Both the position numbers and the translations under genes were made by a program. Positions 12,201 to 24,900 of a stretch of DNA of 64,000 nucleotides are shown here, in pieces. The stretch spans positions 124,001-188,000 of the forward strand of contig MEHQ01001138.1 of the NCBI GenBank assembly GCA_008828725.1. The letters are read 5' to 3'. The stretch is from Saccharina japonica. Lineage: Eukaryota > Sar > Phaeophyceae > Laminariales > Laminariaceae. The notes under the pieces were generated by a model that made no database searches, was not told the DNA's origin, and saw only the letters and a program-made list of their open reading frames with translations. Each line of letters begins with the position of its first letter. Position 1 is the first letter of the stretch.

Positions 12201-15200
12201 GGCTGCACCCCCCACAAAAGCATCTTGTGATGCGTGCTTCAGCAATGCTTGCTGTGCCTGCTGTGATTAATGGTACGTTTGTTGGCAACGAGTGAAGCAC
12301 GAAAGAGCATCGTTTTCATGACCGTGTAAATATGCGCGACGTTCGAAAGTTCCCACGAAGTATTACACTAAGTGACCACCGCGCGTACATTCTTACTGGT
12401 TTATCCATACTGTACGGTCTACCACCACCACCAACCACAATGTATACATCTGGTGCGTTCCGGATGTAACTCCCCAAACAGCCAGACGCGGTGTTTTGTT
12501 TTCAACCAATGAAAATACTGCGCGGACACTCTGCATCACGTAGCTGCCGAACTTCACCTTTTGATTTTCCCCACTTGCCACAGACGATTGATTTGACAAC
12601 ATCGCATCAGGTTGGCCGTTTTTGGAATGAGACCCTCCTCCCGACGCAAATGCAGTCCAATCCGGGATATATCTCGACGGGCGAGGGACGAGGAATGCGT
12701 CCATTCTGCAAGGGCTGCTGCCCCCGCGACTCTTAGCGAGGTTCTCCGCGTCACTGTCTGTGACTCTTTCTTCAGAGCAACCGTGTTTTTCGCCACGCTT
12801 ATCGAAAAGAGAATGATATGTCTCCGTACACACCACCTGATCATTTGAGGTACATACGGTGGCGATTGGGTGAACAGGTGGTCTCAATATGCTCTCTAAA
12901 TAGTAGTACGTATGTAAGGTATTGTGCAGTATACCATAGCTCTCACTAGGAACTCGCGCTGGTGGGTAATTGTAAAATGTTTAAGAAACTGTTGATGTCG
13001 TCTGTGTGCACCTGCACTTGTGAAAGGCAGTACAGGAAAAAATGATTTTCGGAGATGCCTAACAGTTTGGTCTGACGATTTTCGGTCGGACGGCGCGGAT
13101 CTCCTCCGGCTTCGCATTTCCCGACTCCATCCAGTGAAGCAGTAAGGGGACATCGCATGCCCGTATGCCCCTACATTTTAGGTGACCGTGTAAATTTGCA
13201 ACTCGCTTCTCTCGGAAAAAATAACAACAGCTTAAGTGCTGGACTATCCGCTCTGACTATGTTACCCATGTTACCCATGTTACCCCAGGCCTGAGTTACG
13301 ACTGCAGTAGGAGGCAGGGATACAATAACGGCAGATGAAACACCAAACAAGGTCACAAATCGCCGATATGATTGTGCGTCTCTTGCTTGCACCACGCCGA
13401 GGCCGTGGCCACTTGCATCATGCGGAGAGTTAACATCATGATGATATTTGAGCATCATCACATATGAACATATTCACGCACCTCTCCCTCGACCTCCAGA
13501 CGCAAGAGACACGCCCCTCCCTGAGCTCCTTGAAGGGTGCCAGTTGTGTCCCCCCCCTGGCTGTACCAGTCCGATTGTTCGCCGCTATTGGCGAGGCTGT
13601 TCGTCTGGCTCGGACCTAAACCACCAGTCCTAACTCCCTGGAGAAGCGTGCGGTATTGTTGTTGCTTTTAATTGCTACTACGTAGGACGCCGTGATGATG
13701 ATTTCGAATATGCGTTGATGTCCACTCTGGGCACTACACTATTGATAGGGCTACGAGTATGCAGACAGAGCGGGGACGATAAGAAACGCAAAACTATGTA
13801 GACGTGCTTTGGTTGAGACTCCCTCGTCTCTACTCCGTGAGATGGTTCAGTCCCTGCCAATTGGAAGCCAGGGCCTGCACAAGGCCTTCTCCGGACGACT
13901 AACATTGTCAGCGTGCACGTATACATACATATGCGATCCTAGAAACAGCAACGATGCTCGGTGTATAGCGCAGAAAATGGCGAGGTAAGCTATTGGCTAC
14001 TAGACAAAACATTTCCAAAGGAACCGCTGCAGGCAACGATTTGTCTCCCTTCGCATTCTGAGGTGCTACAGAGCGATCAATATAGTGTAGTATCCGCGGG
14101 CATGTAAGCCCGAGGGCGTATCCCCAGGAAAGCCACCCTTACCTCCGCTCCCCCGTCGCCACCATTTTTGCTCCCTCCCGAAGATAGTTTTCCCCGTCCG
14201 TCCCTGTTCTCATCTTCTCGAATTCCCGCTTCAAGCGCATTCGCCAATACGCGTGGGATGGGAGGATTGATGGTCGACACTGGGTAGCGCGGGCACAGCG
14301 CGCGTAAGTTATCGCCACTGTTAGAGCGCGATGAGAGGGCTGTCGCCAGATCGGCCATATGCTGGGTGCGAGCGGCAGTTGGGCGCGAGACAAGAGGGAC
14401 TCGAGGCTCTGCAAGCCGGTTGCGAGCCTGCCGCTCCTCCTCCATCCTGCTCTGCAGTCGAGACTTGGGTTTCCTAGAACGAGAGGCCTGCGGGAAGGCG
14501 GGGCGGGGCGGGGCGATTTTGGTTAGGCATTGAGCATTTGCTGGTCCCAAGGCAGGGGGAGGTGTGTAGGGGGGCTAAATGGCGGCAGTGGGTGCTTTTG
14601 GTCCGCCCTTTCGGGCTCCGTCGTTGGCTACCCACCCTCCCTCAATAGCACCTTCCTTTTTTTTTCTCGCCGTACCAAAAGCATACCTGGTATTGGCGAA
14701 GAGCAATGACCGACCACCACACTAACAACCGCCACACTAAGAACAGAACCAAGTAGTAAATTGTTCAGGCAGACCCCTACCCGGTATCTGTTCGTTTGTT
14801 CGGACGTTCTCACGGTGGTTGGAGGAGCCAGTCGTACAGCGCAGGCCATCGGCTGTTGCCCCAGGAATCTCGGGCCGCATCCAGCGGAAATAGTCACGTG
14901 TAAGAGCGTAGACTGGCCAGCTTCCAAAGCGCCTCTTAAGGGTCGGATGGATATCACTCCGGCTGATAGCAGCGGGTTCTCCAGGCCAGTCTCGTAAGGG
15001 TCCCAGCTAAACTGCACAGCCTGCACGTTGGCGTGGATCGAGGGAAGTTTCACCGTGGGATGATGTTCACCGGTAAGCATTTAACGTTTAGCATTATCGA
15101 GTCGGCGGTGGAAGATAACCATTGAGAATCGGCACGGCATTGGTCAGCCGGAAGAGATCATCCCATAAGCGTGCCTCCCGACTAAACGGGCGACGCCGTG

Positions 15201-15974
15201 ATGTTGATGAGAGTGCCTTTGAACCAGACTTCCCCCCCCCTCTTTTTTATGTTTGCTCAAATATTAAATATAGATTATGTCTCTGATAGGGAAATTTCTT
15301 CGGGCTAGTGCTGAGGGGGGCATAGCAATCAGAGCCAGATGTGGTGTGCAGACATACGGGGGTATACTGGTGGGTATACGGCTTTTGGGTAAATCGTGGG
15401 TTCTAATTGTGACATCTATGACATGTATGACATGTTATGACATGTATGCCATGTGCGACGTGTATGACATGTATGCCATGTATGAAATATATGACATGTA
15501 TGAGATGTATGACATGTATGAGATGTATGACACGTATGGCATGTATGACATGTATGACACGTATGACATGTATGACATGTATGACATGGCATACATGCTA
15601 TCACATGTATGACATGTTATGACACGTATGTGGCATGTATGACATGTATGACACTTATCACATGTATGGCATGTATGACATGTATGACATGTATGGCATG
15701 CATGACATGTATTACTATGCCCCCCACGATCACCATTGCAGGAAGACACTTCAAAACTACTCGTACCGTAAACCGAAGTGAGGCATTTCTCTGTTTTTTA
15801 CTTACCGTCTTGGAGAGGCAGTTTCGGATGGAAACCACCCGGGAAAACACCGCCCCTTGAGGGATTCGTCCCAGTCGGAGTCTCTCCGCTCCCAACACAC
15901 AGGGCTGTCCCGCCGGGACCTCAAGTTGTCGAGCTGGGTGCGTCAAGCCGAAATCCACGGGCGGCAGGTTCTCG
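9262..15974 (-). CDS. CFAP65: CFAP65 C-terminal exons (last ASH domain and helical tail)
   Basis: Exons, high to low: 15974-15806, 15020-14781, 14487-14143, 12797-12558, 12260-12096, 10613-10284, 9907-9614, 9360-9262. The first two close the last beta domain (VLGAERLRLGRIPQGAVFSR; AVQFSWDPYE). The third is basic and helical (SRMEEERQARNRLAEPR). The exon at 12797-12558 (MDAFLVPRPSRYIPDW) is the least certain. The 12260 exon (RLMEDVVAAHEVRECLKSLP) resembles the helical C-terminal segment of CFAP65; its acceptor is a tandem cagcag, so 12260 or 12257 may be used. The last exons are Ala/Ser-rich and end LLDLPRYRNVH. Two oddities have their own entries: a TTAGGG-like run in the 10613 exon and a 50 bp repeat at the 9907 acceptor. 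Confidence 0.75.
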
Positions 15975-18900
15975 CTGGAAGTGTGCGGGCAAGCCAAGGG
16001 GGCAAAACAGTGGGAGTGTTGCTTGAAAACACGAACGCTTTCCTGCTTTTTTCGGGTCTGGCTGACAGTTTTTTTTTTTTGTCTTTCCACCACAGAGGAA
16101 GTCCAGGAAAAAGGGGAACTTCGTTGTTTATAGGAAACGATGTGCAGGAAAATGGGGAAATTGTTGTTTTTTGGAAACGGTATAGTAGAAAAAACAGAAC
16201 AAGACCCACACACGTGTGGGTGGATATATATATGCCCATGACAAAACCGGGGCAATACATCTATAAAGTGGTCGCCCGTTCCGGCTGGGAAGTAAAAGTG
16301 GGTGGTGCTTGGCACACCATGGCCCAGAGCGACCGAAAGGCTACTGAAAAATGGGACAAAACCACGAGGTAATGATATACTAGTACCCAACTTAGGGCAT
16401 CATTGTGCGTTATGGTGCCAGCATGAAATCTAGTTATGCGTGTTGAAAGTTCGAACCCTTCTCCTCGCGGAGAGGCTTCATGTAAGAGCAGGGACTAAGA
16501 TGTTGAAAGCCCTCTTATTTACCTTCTTGACAGCTGCACGCACGTTCCTGGGGGCAACGTACTCAAAACTAGACTACGATCAAGGTTACCGTCGTGGAAG
16601 TATACTTCGTATAAGGCTGGCAGGATATATTCCAGGACGTCAACGCCTTTTTCACATGTGCAAAATTGTCGAAGATTAATGTTGTGTGAGCTGCCGACGA
16701 CGCCACTTTGACGAAAACGTAGACTAAACGTGTTGCGCAACAAATGCTACGCCCGAATAATGTAGCTTTCTAGCCTTGGTTCCACCACAATTGCATGTGA
16801 CCTAGTGTCTGTCCGATGCCACTTCCAACAAAAACAATAACAGTATAGACCGAGGTTTGGTGCGACCAGTTCATCTGTTCTCTTCACCGTGCATAGTATC
16901 AGGCATGAGGCACCAGGCATCAGGCATCAAAACGTGTGACACATCCTTGTTCACCCTCGTGGCTTGCTTCGACCACTTCTGCAGGTAACTGCAGTAGAGC
17001 TGTGACGGGGTTTAGGATATTTTGGAGCTCGTATCTACAAAAAGCACAAATATCGGTTGACGGTCTACATAGTCTTGGCCCTCCATACCCATACTATGCT
17101 AGTTTTAGTGTAGGGAGTCCATGGAGGGCTGTCCTTGACGGATGTGTTTGACGGCTGTCCTTGACGACTGCCTTTGACGTCTGTCCTTGACGGCTGTGCT
17201 TGACGGCTGTGCTTGACGGCTGGTCAACCGTCGCACCATGTTTGTGGTGGCTTGGGGGTTACTCCCGTTAGGGTTTGGGGTTGGAGGTAGGCTTGGGGTT
17301 ACCCCTCTCGAAGTCAAACCACTCAAACAGCAAGTGAGACAGCCACGGGTGTGAGCATCTTATTGTAGGGTAAGGTCTTATCATAGTCTCAACTGCGTGC
17401 TGAAGTCTGGTGTAATAGAAGCCCCGCCGTCAGACATAACAGGAGTACGTACGCACCCTATCATAAGTAACAGCAGTAGCTCATACTGTAGTAGCTCCAT
17501 CAAAAACGCAAAGCACCTGAAAATCTCACTGACCTATGCGGATCACGAGTTCTGGGGTCGTACCCAACCCCCTTGAGCGTGATATCTAAGGAATGTTCCA
17601 TGGACTGTTCTTGAGACTGTTCTCCGACGCTGGTGTGCCCTTCGTATTTCTCCGTAGTCCGGATGGTGACTTGAAGGACGTATTCTTTGGCCTCCACTGG
17701 CAAGAATCGCCACCTCAGGAAACCAGACCCACCCCCGCCCGGGATCGTGCCCTCTTTATTCTCCAGCCTGAAGACCTGCATTCATTTTGTCGACAGGCAT
17801 TGCGACCTGGCGTTGAGTAGGCGTCCACAACAATCGTCGCGCCAATCGGCACGCCTACCGGCCAAGACATATTTCCCACTTACCACTTACAGTACATGCA
17901 TACGTACCGGTATGATGCACATACAAACATCTGATACTTTAGGTACAGTAGTCTGCACATGTATAAAACAGACAATGCAGAAGATACGGAATTACGTATC
18001 AGCGCAGCTCTATGGACAGCTGAAGTACTACAGTAGTTGACAGGGGGGCTACTGAAGTAATATGTGGACGGCATGAGGCCAGCCCTAACCTGTAAGCCAA
18101 GCGGGCTATAATACCCACGAGGTCAAGCTAAACCAAACATAGTAACTCACCGGCATGCCGTGACCCTGGGAGCCGTTGGCGCGCCTGATGCCGTATCCCT
18201 CCACGCGATACGATACCACGGCCTCCCCAACGTTAAGAAGCTCTGTCGTTTGCAGCGGGGCCTCCGTGAGGGGAGTTCCGACAGCTACCGGTGAGAGCAC
18301 GTACTGCTTCTGGAGACCTGTCAAAAGGTGCATCGAAAGTCTTGTTCGGAGGATTGATGATTGCGGTACCAAGCGACACGATCTACAGTTTGCTATGCGC
18401 ACGGCGGTTTTAGACTGACGTAAGTTGGCACTATGCATGTACTTACGAGGGATTTGTTTTCTCCGCCTTTGGGTTGCCGGCAGTTCGCGGCACGATGAAG
18501 TCAGGAATCGAGGAAAATAAAATAGAATTGCGCACTCTCTACATGAGGTGGCATACCCCAATTGTGGTCTCGGCCAATCGATCCGTGTACGCCTCCTAAG
18601 CAAACCAGCAATAAAAAACCCCTACTATGTAATCGCTGTACCAGTATTTGAAGGGTTCAACCGCGTCGTATTTGTTTGGGCATGATGGCCACGCTACGTA
18701 CCCTTTCAAGAAGGTCTCCGTTACATCGTCAACCCCAACAAATCAACGAATCAACGCTGTATACCCTCTCGGGCTACGTACACACCTAGACTACGCGTGG
18801 ATCAACTCGACTCGAGTCGACGAGGGAAGAAAATGCTTAACTCTTGTCGTTATGATAATAAAAGCGCGTACCGTACGTACGCATATATATAGTAGGGAGG

Positions 18901-21900
18901 GGCAAGGAACATCTGACATCTATGATATGTGATCCTGGATCTGCGATGCGAAATGCAGGGAGCTGGAGAACGTGCGTAGGTATTAATAGTGAGAAGGTAC
19001 CAGATGGGCTGGAGATACGCGTATACATACATAAGTGCATCACCTGTAGGCACGTACAGCATTCCGGACTGGGGCGGCACCGTGGTTCCTTTCAGATCAA
19101 GCCAAAAATGCCGACCTTCCTTTATGCTCACCTGCATTAGTTTGCACGCGTAGAATCCCCCCCAATCTTATACCGATTTGAATGCGGCAAGCGTTTAGCC
19201 AAATAGAGGCGACGGATCCGCCTGCCGAATGACGCCTGCCGAATGACTTTTGTGAAGTGAGTGACACGGACTGACTGATGTGTGCTCAAATAAGAAATCG
19301 TAAGCCACAGCACACGTGCAGCTCCACATGTTTTTACTATATTGCACGACGATATACTCGTACGTAAGTTATCCACGGATTGCAACGAGCCCAACAATAT
19401 CGCTGAAAAAACGTGCCACCCCATCGGTCGGGCGTTAAAAAAACAAATACAACAAAAAGGTGACCAAAACGATTAAATTAAAATTGAACAAAGTACAAAA
19501 TATAATAAAATCATGTATTTACCAAACAAACTAAACTTAAAATCGGTCTCCTACGAGGCCCAAACTAATACGTAATGCGGCCCGCTACGTATTGCAACGA
19601 TCCCATATGATAGCATAATAGCATGATGGCCCAAGACGGGTCCTCTAGCGCATCGGCTCTCTGGCCCTAACTATGCACTATGACTATGCACTGGCCCTAA
19701 CTAAAAATTGACAAATCAGAAAACTGCGGGCACGAAATCCCTTTCTCTTCTACCTGGTATATGCATTAGACTACAGGACAGCTAACTCAGTGACAAATAC
19801 AGGAACACCACACTAATGGTATATATGGTGTGTATATATATGTGTGTATGTACTGACCAACACGGGAAGATCGTGAACACCGCCGTAGAGGAGAGAGTCG
19901 GCACTGTAGGAGATCCTCAGCGTCTTTCTCTCGCCTGCCGAGACCTCTATGACGGTGCCCGGCTCAGGGGCAATGGTAAAGGCTTTCAGCCTGTCGATAA
20001 TCTCGTTTTGCCGGAGCTCCTGCGCGTGCACAAAAAAAAAATAAACAAGCGGGGCATCATGCTCTTCGTTATGATATGCGTCCCTCGGTAACGGGTTTTC
20101 AGATGGTAACGAGACGGTAAATGGTACTGTTTTTTTTTACATGGTACTGAAATTTTTGACGGTGGAACCGTTTTGGCGGTAAACGGTAAAAACGATTTAT
20201 ACGCGATAGTGTTTCGCCCTTTCAATGGTATATGTCCCCGGTATACTTTCTGAGAAGCGCCCTGATATTTCTAGGTAGTTGGTGTTCGTTGAAGGAGCTC
20301 AATTGAATCAGTTCTTCAGACTTAAGATCATCTGCATGATATGTTGAGCGTAAGGCTTACACCTTAACCACGTAGCGCTGTATCTGGTGACAAACGGCCG
20401 GTTGTCATCACCTACATACCTCGGCTGTAGGTTCCCCTTGGTTCGCCCACGTTTCCATTTCGACCGGTTTGGCGTTGGGCAGGTTCACCGTCACGGACGT
20501 TGGAAGTAATCCAGGATTGCACACCTGTTCCAGGGTATATAAAGTGTTATAATACGGGGGAACATATCATGGTCTTGATAATCAACTGTGGATAGAAAAA
20601 CATAGGATTATGTGTTTTTTTTCAGTCCATCGTGGGTTCTGGTTACGATCGCCCTGGTTAGTATGGCTCGCCACATGTCGTAGAGCTCTCAAGGCTTGCT
20701 ATCTGCGCATATATGTTGATCGATGTGAGAAGACCGACCAAAAATAGTAATGCTGTGAACGATAAAAACCCACCCCCACCAAGCCACCTGTGCTGCCACT
20801 GTCTATATCGTCGTTGCCACTGTTCAGCTGGGGATGGGGGTAACGGCAGCAGCTACGTAGCCGGGAGAGCTATGGTATCGCTCGACGGGTCTACGCGATT
20901 CATAGGTAGCCTTTTGCCTGTCGAGATGGGAAGTCCCTAGGCGCCTATGATATCGCACCGAGCGTAAGCGTAAGCCTGCTGATGCACGGCGAGCCCCTAC
21001 GACGCAACTCGATCGCTCGTTTTGTCGGCGTCTGCGTGCACGTGTTTGTCACTCCAGCTGGGCATGTGTCTGGCTGACCCTACCGCCAGTCATTTATCCT
21101 TCCGGTGTCTAACCCCAAACATTTCTATTCTGCTGCTGGACCTATGATAAGCATCAGCTTCACTGCTGTTGTTACAAGAATCGTGATCGATGTTGGGGTA
21201 GGTTAGGCAGCTTGTATGTTTATCACCTGTAGAGTGATTACCACTGGCCCGCACCCATTAACAGACGGGACGAAAGGAACGTCGAAGCGCGGTAGCTGTG
21301 AAGTGTCCGGAGAAGACTCCTGCTAGGAGGGGCGCGTTCAAAAGAAAAACAAGTACAATGCATGAAAACGTGGGTGTTGAACCATGCCAAATGCGCGTTT
21401 GTGGCCAAATCAGTGAGATATATATATTTCTCTCACGCGAGTCCGGCGGAGCACGTTGACCCGCGATATAGCTTGCTTCACGGACATGGCGCGCGCTCGT
21501 GATTTTCTCTTTTATGATATGTCTACTCGGGGTCCTACTTGCTTGTTTTCGCATGGCAAGCCATTCAACCTTTCTACAATAGCCCTCGCGCAAACCACGC
21601 CTCCGATACCGAGTTACCGACAAGGTAAATATAAAACCTTGCAGGGTGCAACCCGAGGAGTATTTATGTCCTATCTGGAGCACGGCCAACCCCCCTTTCT
21701 TCACGATAGAAGGTCACCGCACCTGGTTAAACTTGACCTCCTCCTCTGACAAGGGCTTGCTGAGCATATCGTTGATGCTCGACAAAGACAAAGCAGCCCA
21801 CAGGCTTCGCGGGCATGATGCTGGGACATGTTCGCCCCCCGCTCTTGTCATACGAACGTCGCGGAATACCACTGTCGGGAATGACGCCCTATACACGAGC

Positions 21901-24900
21901 ATACACGAGCATACACGAGTTTGCACAAGTAAAGGGCGTTTTTTCTAGTTAATGCCTACCTAGGTTAGAGACTCTTTCGATGCTACGTAGTCGTGCGAGC
22001 GAGAGGCTCCTGCTCAACGACAGGCGACTCAGCGTTTACAACTAGGACACGGTTGGTTTGGTGGGATGCCAAATAATACCATTAATGTCTTCTCCTAACA
22101 AAACAAACAAAAAACAATACTCTTTCGCCCACATAGTCTCCTGAAAAACAAAAACCAAGCTCGTGGTGTGCTTCCTTTTCATTTTCAATCTGCGAAGGCT
22201 CGAGCAGTGAATGGGGGAGGCAAACTGCCCGCCCTCTTTATGCGCGTGGTCTTGATGCCATGCTTAGGTACTTCAGACCACATGTCAACCAGAGTAGGTA
22301 ATCGAAGCCAACAGTTGACTATGGCTGTCAGCAACCCAGCCAATCCACAAGTCGGCTTACCTGCCGCTGACGCTACACCGAAGTGGCATCATCCCTCGCT
22401 CCTCGTTCCCCTTTTCGCTCGCAGCGTTTCCGGCCGTGTTGTTGGATACCGATACCGGAAGTGCCCCCGCTTCCTCTGCTCGTGCCGCGGACGCCCGGGC
22501 CTTGTGACCCTGCTCCGCCATCTCTTTCTGAAGATGGGAGGGACTATTAACATCTCCACTACGGTTCACAAGGGAAACCTTCGCAACGAACAAAAACGAC
22601 GGAGAACGGAGACGTATGGCGACGTGTGAAGGGAGTAACATGGTTGGAGGTCGCGCGTTTGGAGTGCTCCGTGCCGTGAACCTCGCTGCAAGCCTCGATG
22701 GGTGCAAGGGTATATGCACAAGGGTAAAATGATGAGCGCAGTGGCCTGCGGGCGGATACCAAAACAATTTCTTGGTAGGGAAGGTGGGGGAAACCCGAAT
22801 ACGATTGGGTGGAGAGTGAGTGAAGGGAGCAGCATGGTTGGAGCTTGCATTTAGAGTGACCTGTATCGTGAAGCGCGCTCATACAAGCCCCAATGGGCGC
22901 AGTACAGGCTAAAATGTGCAAGGCGCAGTTTCTTTGCACGTTTACACGCGGGCGGGTGCTACAGTAACACCATGAGGGGAGAGTGGGAGACAACTTCGTG
23001 TGTATGGCGTCGCGTCTGTGGTCTACTCCTTCTCTACTCCGAACCGCTTATGTACGCCGGAAACCATTAGTTGTGTACCTGGCAAAGGAATGAAAACCCG
23101 TACTCCCCCTCCGAGATCGGGCGAAAGGTGGCGATGGTCCTCGTGCGAGATCTGAAGCCCCACCCAGCGGCAGTCACAATAGCAGCCGTGGAATAAGCAC
23201 CGGAGTCGGTTAGGGCTAGGGGCAGCACTGGTGAACTTGCATCTCGACCCGCGCACACGCGGACTTAATGCGTTCCTGGTTCCTACAGCTATTGTTTAAC
23301 ACACTTAAAGCATGCCTATTCAACATTTCCCGTGGCCCAATAGTTGACGCGGGCACAGGAGAAAAACCAATGGCTCTCGGAACTATCGCAGGGGGGAGCT
23401 GGGATTAGTGCCAGATGTGTGACATGACACCCGAACGGAGTTAGGACAAGTAGGGCAAATATAGTAAATGGGACGGAAACGAAACCAACAAAATAAGTGG
23501 GGGGGCGGGGCGGGGGGCGGGGGACAGGACGGGGGGAGTCTAATAGTTGCCGCTTAACAAAGAAAACAGAGTGCCTTCATATGATCTTGCCTTGCCGGTA
23601 GGATTCCTTGGGGCTTGTCAACGAAGAGGGCGTGTGAGGTATTGTGGCCGCTTTGACCCTTAGCCTCCCCGTTCTCCTTTGGAACCGCCCGCAACTCCCG
23701 TTTCCCCAGCGATTCTCCTCCCTCGACAGCGGTGCTTCCTGATAAATGGCAAACACCGAACATACCAGGTACCGAACACGAAGTTGCTTCAGCCATCCCG
23801 GTGGTACGCACAACGAGGTTACTTGGTTGGTTGGATGTCGTCTGCTAAAACAAAATAAATGAATTGAACATGTCACCCACCCACCCCCTTGAAATTTCGC
23901 TGGTGCGTAAAAACGAAGACCACCGCTGGTATCCCGAACATGTTTCATATGTTTTAAGATATATCCCACACAACATGTCAAGGTACCTGGTATTCAATAC
24001 TGTTACAAGTACTCGTATAGCCAGGATGTTGAGCTCAAACAACTCAAGTTTCTTCCGATAGTAGTCACCATAAGCATACTTAGGGTTAGGACGATGCTCG
24101 AGGAGTTAAGCAGGGTCCAGGGATTGCCTCATTGCACCAAGCGCAAACGTTCCACCTATATAATGGGGGCTAAGGGCTAGGTGTCCACGTGATCGAACCT
24201 AATCGAGTGTAGTCATGGCCCTTATCATTGGAATCAACGTATCTTGAAGCGCTGGAAAGCGGGGTAAGTCGCCCCCAGATGCATTGAGCATCGCTTGGCG
24301 CCAGCTGATCTCCTTTTGGAATACTTCCAGCGGTGCCTTTTCTAGAGAGCAAGCGCGACGTTTCCCTGTTATGAAAAGACATTCATCTTCCGCATAAAAA
24401 AATCCATGAAACCTTGCACTGAACTAAAAACGGCGAGAGCCGATACGAGTGCCGTACCCGGAGACTAGAGCCGGATCCCGAAAATACTCCTCTCTGATGC
24501 TGCACATGAATATCGTATGCTACCAGTGTGCCGCCTGCTATGATTTTCTATGGCACTGATACTGAAGCTGCCATTTTCTGTGTCGTGGTCTACTATTACT
24601 TAGAATTACTGTACCAATCTGTCCCGAAATATAAGAACATTTAAAACATTTTTATTCAATAAAAACGGTATTTATATTTCGGGACAGAGTGTTAATGAAT
24701 ATGTATGATACCAGGGTGTTAAATGCTACCGACACCGGGTATCGACCCATATATAGGCCAAGTTTCTCCTGTCACAACGCCCATTTCTGCTCTGGAAGCA
24801 GAAAAAGTGCAGTAAGTGTACTCTGCAGCCGTGGGAAAACATGGCATTGGGCGACAATAACCCCAGGCGCAACCAAAATGGTCGCATTCTCACCTCGAAA

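Noticed and set aside
15416..15749. Cys/His/Thr repeat proteins on both strands
   Set aside because: Translation of the 9 bp tatgacatg minisatellite; it has no start context and lies in an intron.
15617..16390. 257-codon minus-strand open frame read as one protein
   Set aside because: Only 15974-15806 fits the CFAP65 family and has splice sites, and it is in a different frame for most of the stretch.
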